This document shows, in pieces, positions 57,044 through 64,000 of a stretch of DNA of 64,000 nt. The DNA lies in NCBI GenBank assembly GCA_016190205.1, contig JACPQZ010000038.1:1-64000 (forward strand), given 5' to 3'. Under the pieces are notes generated by a model. The model was not told where the DNA came from. It made no database searches and saw only the letters and a program-made list of their open reading frames with translations. Numbering within the stretch: position 1 is the first letter of the stretch; every line of letters begins with the position of its first letter. A program made the position numbers and the translations under genes. Source of the stretch: Candidatus Omnitrophota bacterium. Lineage in GTDB: Bacteria; Omnitrophota; JACPQZ01.

Positions 57044-60000
57044 TGCCCAAGGCCTCCGCCTGTTCTTCTCCCTCCTCCGGCTGGATCCGCGCCACCCCTG
57101 CCACTTTATCCCCGGCCTTAAGCGAGATTAGTTTCACCCCCTGCGTCCCGCGCCCCATGACCCGGATATCGCGCACGGCAACCCGCACCACCATACCCTG
57201 CGACGACATGATCATGAGCTCATCTTCATCCCGCACCATCTTGGCGTCTACCGCGTCTCCATTTTTGGCGCCGGTCAAGATGTTGCGAACCCCCTTGCCG
57301 CCGCGATTGGTCTTCCGGTAGTCCTCAAACTTGCTGCGTTTTCCCCGCCCCTTGGCCGTTACGGTAAGAAGTGTAGCGTGCTTCTGCGAAACGCACATGC
57401 CGATCACCCGGTCTCCTTTGGCGAGGCGCACGCCTTTGACCCCGCGGGCGCCGCGCCCCATCGCCCGCACCTTCGCCTCGTCAAACCGGCACGCCTGACC
57501 CTTCGCCGTAGCAAGAAGAATCTCCTGCTTTCCATCTGTCTCGCTGGCCTCGATCAGCCGGTCTCCCTTATCCAGAGTGATGGCGATGATGCCGCCCCGG
57601 CGTGGATGACTAAAGTGGGAAAGGGAACACTTTTTGATGACCCCCTGCTCCGTCGCCAAGACCAGAAAGTGGTCCTCGGCAAACTCCTTGACGGGCATGT
57701 GGCTCGTGATCTGTTCGCCCTGGGCGAGCTCCAGGAGGTTTACGATCGCCTTCCCCTTGGCCTGCCGCGAGGCCTGCGGAATCTCAAACACCTTGACCCA
57801 GTGCACACGGCCCTTATCCGTAAAAAAGAGCATGTAATCATGGGTGGAGGCCACGAAGAGATGCTCGACAAAATCCTCCTCCTTCATCTTTCCACCCGTC
57901 ACCCCCTTGCCGCCGCGCCTCTGCTTGCGGTATACAGACACCGGCAGGCGCTTGACATAGCCGGCGTGACTCACCGTGATGACCACGTCCTCTTTGGCAA
58001 TCAGGTCCTCGATCTCAAAATCCTCGGCCTGGGCCAGGATCTCGGTCCTGCGCTCATCGTTATACTTCTTCTTGATCTCCTCGGTTTCCTCCTGAATAAG
58101 CTTTAAGACCTTGGTGCGAGATTTTAAGATCGACTGGTAGAGCTCTATCCTTTTGATGACGTCCAGATACTCCTCCTCGATCTTGTGCCGCTCAAGCTGC
58201 GTGATCCGCTGAAGCTGGAGTTCAAGGATCGCCTTCGCCTGTATCTCGGAAAGCTTGAAGTCCTTCATAAGGCCGGCCTTCGCCTCCTCGGGCCCCTTGG
58301 ATCCCCGGATGAGCTTCACGATCTTGTCAATATTGGCCTGGGCAATCTTTAAACCCTCCAGGATATGCGCCCGCTGCTCCGCCTGGTCCAGAAGGAACCG
58401 TGTCCGGCGTGTGATCACCTCTTCGCGGTGTTTGATGAAGTACTCGATCATCTGCTTAAGCGACAAAACCCGAGGTCTGTTGTCCACCAGGGCCAGCATG
58501 ATGACGCCGAAGGTCTCCTGCATCTGCGTGTGCTTATAGAGCTGATTGAGGACCACCTGGGCATTGGCATCTCGCTTGATCTCGATCACGATACGCATCC
58601 CTTCCCGATCCGACTCGTCTCGGATATCGCTGATGCCCTCCAAGCGCTTACCGGTCACGAGATCCGCAATGGCACTGATCAAGGTCGCCTTATTCACCTG
58701 ATACGGGATTTCGGTCACGATAATAGCCTCCCGGTTGCCGCGAAGCTCTTCGATCGAGGCCCGGGCCCTGACCAAGACACGCCCCCGGCCCGTTTCATAG
58801 GCGCTCCGGATGCCGTCCCGCCCAAAAATGATCCCGCCCGTCGGAAAATCAGGACCTTTTACGGTCTTGAGAAGCTCCTTCGTACCGAGCTCTGGATTCG
58901 CGATCACGGCCTGAATCCCTTCGCAGATCTCGCCCAGGTTGTGCGGCGGGATATTGGTGGCCATGCCTACGGCGATGCCATTTGAGCCGTTCACCAAAAG
59001 GTTGGGTATCCTCGCCGGAAGAACGGTCGGCTCTTGAAGGCTCTCATCGAAATTCGGCATGAAATCCACGGTCTTTTTGTCCAGGTCCTCCAAAAGCTCG
59101 TTTGTGATGCGGTCAAGCCGCGCCTCCGTGTACCGCATCGCTGCCGCCGCATCACCATCTACCGAATTGTGGACAAAAACTCCGGCATCGAGCAGGAAGT
59201 TGTGGTGCTCGTCAACCGTGATGTCGTAAACATCTGCTGTTTCCTCAACAGGCCGGACACTGATTATTCGGTGATTTCGACCTCCCGTGGCACCAGAAAG
59301 TTCTTCCGGGCTCTTAAAATAGGTTACCGCTATTCTATAATGCGGCACCCAAGCCCCAGGTCTATTCTCGTCGAATAACTCTTCTGTGACAGGCGCATCA
59401 CCCACGCGCTCCCTAAGCCGTGTCAAATATCTTTCTATTCTGGAGCGCATAACGCGCTTCCGGTACTCATCACTTTTCCATCGCTCCCTAAGACTCTTGG
59501 CTGCAAGCCGAGAGAGCCGCTCCATCATTTTAGAATCTTCCTGAATTCTTGCCCTGTTGCTTTTCTGTACCCCGGCCCTCTGGGCTTCTCGAAATTGAGC
59601 TTCCTGCCATTGTCTTGCGATTTTTTCACGGTGCTTCAAAACTGTGTCGGGAGCCGACCACAAGATCCTGGCCATGCGCCTATGGTGATCCGTCTTGTAC
59701 TTAGCCCTATAAGAAGCATCCAACCACAATGCCTTGGAATTTTCAGATATCTTTTCCCTCACAAGAGGATTGCTCAACGCCTTCTGGATGGCCTCGCGAA
59801 GCAATTCCCTCTTGCTGGGATCTCTCCACATGGCAAAATTTTTCTTCGAAACAATTGCAGAAACACGCCTTCTTGTTTCATCATCCAGCGGCTTCTTTGT
59901 CAAACCTGTTAAAACGCGCGCCATCTTCTCCCGAAAAGAAGGCTCGCTCCACCGCAGCTTTGCGCCGCGGGCCATCCTCACACGAAACTCTGGATGCTCC

Positions 60001-61154
60001 TTATAAAACCGTTTCACCGAGGCGACGCGTTTTTGCTCACTTTTCGGAGTCCTATAGACGTTTTTCTGGTTGGCAGCACGAATGCGCATACGCCTTTCTT
60101 CTCTCGCAAGCGGGTTGGCATCGTAGTAGCCTTTCACTCCGGCACGTTGAGCTGCACGGAATTCCTCGTCTTGCCAAAGGGCCTTGGCATGCTGACCGTG
60201 CTTTTCATTATGCTCACGGAAAGAGAGTCGCTCAATGTTATCCGGAGAATTATTGAAACGGTTGAAATCCTTGTGATGTCGAATTCGTCCCGCGCTCCGA
60301 AGGTACTTGCCCTCATTGATATTAAACTCGTCGGCTAGCCCGTGTACGAACGACCGACTTCCGTCCACTTGCTGGATTCTTAAATAATCGTTCGAGCGCC
60401 TCTCACGAACAGGAGCAAAATCAAAGTACCCAGCCATCAAACTGTCCTGAGGGGTGAGGTCCACTGCCTGCTTGTAAGCACCGTTTCGCAAAAGAAACAA
60501 ATGGTCCGGCGTGCACCGTATGATCTCTCCGTTGTCCAGCAAAACCTGAACGAGTTTTGCCTGCCTGCGGGTCACGCGCGCGTTCCGGGCTCTGCCAATG
60601 ACAATACGGTTGCTTTTATCGACAGAGTAAACATAAAAGTTTGTTCCCTCCGGGAGCCCGGCCAGTTGCTCAAAGGTTTTCACGGAGCCATCGGTCAGTT
60701 TTATTTTTGTATCACCCGTAAAACAACCAAAATTCCCCTGCCCATCCACCAAGGGATAGCGCAGGCTAAAATCCTGTACCATGCGCACCAGCGCGTCGTA
60801 CACCGCCGTGTCCCCATGCGGGTGGTATTTTCCAAGGGTCTCGCCTACGATGCGCGCGCTCTTCTTATACGGCCTGTTAAAATGGAGGCCCAGGTCATCC
60901 ATGGCATAGATGATGCGGCGGTGCACAGGCTTCAAGCCATCGCGCACATCCGGGAGGGCCCGCCCGATGATCACGCTCATGGCATAATCAATATAGCTCG
61001 TCTTAACCTCTTCCCCAATGTCACGGTCGACGACCTTTTCATTCAAGGCGTAGGGATTCCTAGGGGCCGCCTTGTCGGGAGCCGCCTGCTCTTCCGGGGG
61101 ATTCGGTGGGGTGCCTTTTTCCCCGTCACCGCCCTTGCTCTTCTTACGCGCCAT
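57021..61154 (-). CDS. gyrA: DNA gyrase subunit A with in-frame intein
   Basis: A 1377-codon frame: 857 extein residues plus a 520-residue intein. GyrA parts include [30 protein letters not shown], the catalytic Tyr in [11 protein letters not shown], and the C-terminal beta-pinwheel with GyrA boxes ([24 protein letters not shown]). A lysine- and proline-rich extension of about 35 residues precedes the usual start. The gene follows gyrB by 22 bp. Splicing should restore the junction GNFG-SVDGD. Confidence 0.97.
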   Translation of the reverse strand: MARKKSKGGDGEKGTPPNPPEEQAAPDKAAPRNPYALNEKVVDRDIGEEVKTSYIDYAMSVIIGRALPDVRDGLKPVHRRIIYAMDDLGLHFNRPYKKSARIVGETLGKYHPHGDTAVYDALVRMVQDFSLRYPLVDGQGNFGCFTGDTKIKLTDGSVKTFEQLAGLPEGTNFYVYSVDKSNRIVIGRARNARVTRRQAKLVQVLLDNGEIIRCTPDHLFLLRNGAYKQAVDLTPQDSLMAGYFDFAPVRERRSNDYLRIQQVDGSRSFVHGLADEFNINEGKYLRSAGRIRHHKDFNRFNNSPDNIERLSFREHNEKHGQHAKALWQDEEFRAAQRAGVKGYYDANPLAREERRMRIRAANQKNVYRTPKSEQKRVASVKRFYKEHPEFRVRMARGAKLRWSEPSFREKMARVLTGLTKKPLDDETRRRVSAIVSKKNFAMWRDPSKRELLREAIQKALSNPLVREKISENSKALWLDASYRAKYKTDHHRRMARILWSAPDTVLKHREKIARQWQEAQFREAQRAGVQKSNRARIQEDSKMMERLSRLAAKSLRERWKSDEYRKRVMRSRIERYLTRLRERVGDAPVTEELFDENRPGAWVPHYRIAVTYFKSPEELSGATGGRNHRIISVRPVEETADVYDITVDEHHNFLLDAGVFVHNSVDGDAAAAMRYTEARLDRITNELLEDLDKKTVDFMPNFDESLQEPTVLPARIPNLLVNGSNGIAVGMATNIPPHNLGEICEGIQAVIANPELGTKELLKTVKGPDFPTGGIIFGRDGIRSAYETGRGRVLVRARASIEELRGNREAIIVTEIPYQVNKATLISAIADLVTGKRLEGISDIRDESDREGMRIVIEIKRDANAQVVLNQLYKHTQMQETFGVIMLALVDNRPRVLSLKQMIEYFIKHREEVITRRTRFLLDQAEQRAHILEGLKIAQANIDKIVKLIRGSKGPEEAKAGLMKDFKLSEIQAKAILELQLQRITQLERHKIEEEYLDVIKRIELYQSILKSRTKVLKLIQEETEEIKKKYNDERRTEILAQAEDFEIEDLIAKEDVVITVSHAGYVKRLPVSVYRKQRRGGKGVTGGKMKEEDFVEHLFVASTHDYMLFFTDKGRVHWVKVFEIPQASRQAKGKAIVNLLELAQGEQITSHMPVKEFAEDHFLVLATEQGVIKKCSLSHFSHPRRGGIIAITLDKGDRLIEASETDGKQEILLATAKGQACRFDEAKVRAMGRGARGVKGVRLAKGDRVIGMCVSQKHATLLTVTAKGRGKRSKFEDYRKTNRGGKGVRNILTGAKNGDAVDAKMVRDEDELMIMSSQGMVVRVAVRDIRVMGRGTQGVKLISLKAGDKVAGVARIQPEEGEEQAEALGNEAVRND
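59166..60725 (-). mobile_element. GyrA intein with HNH homing endonuclease
   Basis: GyrA residues 144-663. Splicing motifs: Cys1 in CFTGDTKI (block A), TPDH (block B), and [17 protein letters not shown] with terminal His-Asn, followed by Ser+1. Within it [19 protein letters not shown] is an HNH nuclease core. Some six copies of a W-x4-[FY/K]R unit follow ([42 protein letters not shown]), resembling NUMOD-type DNA-binding repeats. The insertion point is 5' of the catalytic Tyr, not at it as in mycobacterial GyrA inteins. Confidence 0.92.
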
Positions 61155-61176
61155 GCCTTAGAACCGCCTCTTCCAT

Positions 61177-63772
<2,596 letters not shown>

Positions 63773-64000
63773 TCATACCCTGCCCAGCCTGAAATGAACA
63801 GCGGTCACCGCTCCCCGGCCCAATGCCCGGGACAATTTCTCCAACAGCGCGACCTTTATCCTTTGGTTGAGATCGTAAAGCCAGGTGGGATGATCCACGT
63901 ATACCAAAAGCTGGCCGTCTTTAATCCGAACCGGCCTACTGTGCCGTGCGGCCCTCCCACCTACCCAGCGCGGCCACTCTCTGAAAACAGAGCTTTCTTT
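63773..64000 (-). CDS. DUF721/DciA-like protein (N-terminus beyond window)
   Basis: The last 75 codons of a reverse-strand gene ending at TGA 63773. The visible part (VFREWPRWVGGRAARHSRP, RIKDGQLLVYVDHPTWLYDL) matches the DUF721/DciA family, loaders or helpers of the replicative helicase DnaB, usually found near dnaA, recF and gyrB. Its position before gyrB agrees with that neighbourhood. Confidence 0.75.
   Translation of the reverse strand, partial: KESSVFREWPRWVGGRAARHSRPVRIKDGQLLVYVDHPTWLYDLNQRIKVALLEKLSRALGRGAVTAVHFRLGRV

Overview
The window is a stretch of GC-rich chromosome from a Gram-negative bacterium. It encodes several outer-membrane beta-barrels, Tat/Sec-exported redox proteins and System II cytochrome c maturation. 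The gene content (FeoB, a molybdopterin oxidoreductase, about 36 heme c attachment sites, FNR-like regulators, siroheme reductase, alternative oxidase) points to an anaerobic or facultative metal/anion-respiring organism such as a Nitrospirota- or Desulfobacterota-like lineage. The lineage cannot be fixed from the sequence alone. No phage, complete IS element or CRISPR array was seen.

Layout. (1) 1-7.4 kb: feoB, cut by the window edge, diverges from a porin / four-cluster Fe-S protein / molybdopterin oxidoreductase / TorD-like chaperone operon. (2) 7.2-22.2 kb, minus strand: a long electron-transfer operon. It starts with a short HemA, then a monoheme cytochrome, an MtrA-like octaheme cytochrome, an MtrB-like barrel, a Rieske protein, cytochrome b, a nonaheme anchored cytochrome, an ImcH-like NapC/NirT cytochrome, a CbcL-like c/b fusion, a decayed AbiE-type toxin module, ResB and CcsA. 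A DUF2934 gene lies at the end. Together these could carry quinol electrons across both membranes. (3) 22.3-25.6 kb: siroheme nitrite/sulfite reductase co-transcribed with two Crp/Fnr regulators. Four similar palindromes of the type TGAT-N4-RTCA lie about 41.5-43.5 bp upstream of plausible start sites in front of feoB/porin, DUF2934, hemA and the siroheme reductase. This suggests one regulon run by the locally encoded Crp/Fnr proteins.

(4) 25.7-37.5 kb: a complete phosphate module (phoB, phoR, a MASE1-PAS kinase, porin, pstS, pstC, pstA, pstB, phoU), with very large periplasmic insertions in PstC and PstA and a heptanucleotide repeat in pstA. (5) 37.7-48.4 kb: signalling and stress genes: secreted metzincin protease, a sensor split over three genes (HAMP / PAS / kinase), a Cus-type two-component pair, a double-receiver protein coupled to a VIT1-type metal transporter, peroxiredoxin and an alternative oxidase. 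(6) 48.4-53.2 kb: hypothetical genes, tRNA-Arg, an AbiE toxin-antitoxin module whose antitoxin gene carries an in-frame stop, a 47-residue peptide gene, and three tRNA-Ser genes. Two of the tRNA-Ser genes are followed by copies of a terminal-inverted-repeat element with a covarying hairpin. (7) 53.2-64 kb: housekeeping genes: M50-like protease, serS, rtcB, archease (apparently with an ACG start), gyrA carrying a 520-residue HNH intein, gyrB and the 3' end of a dciA-like gene.
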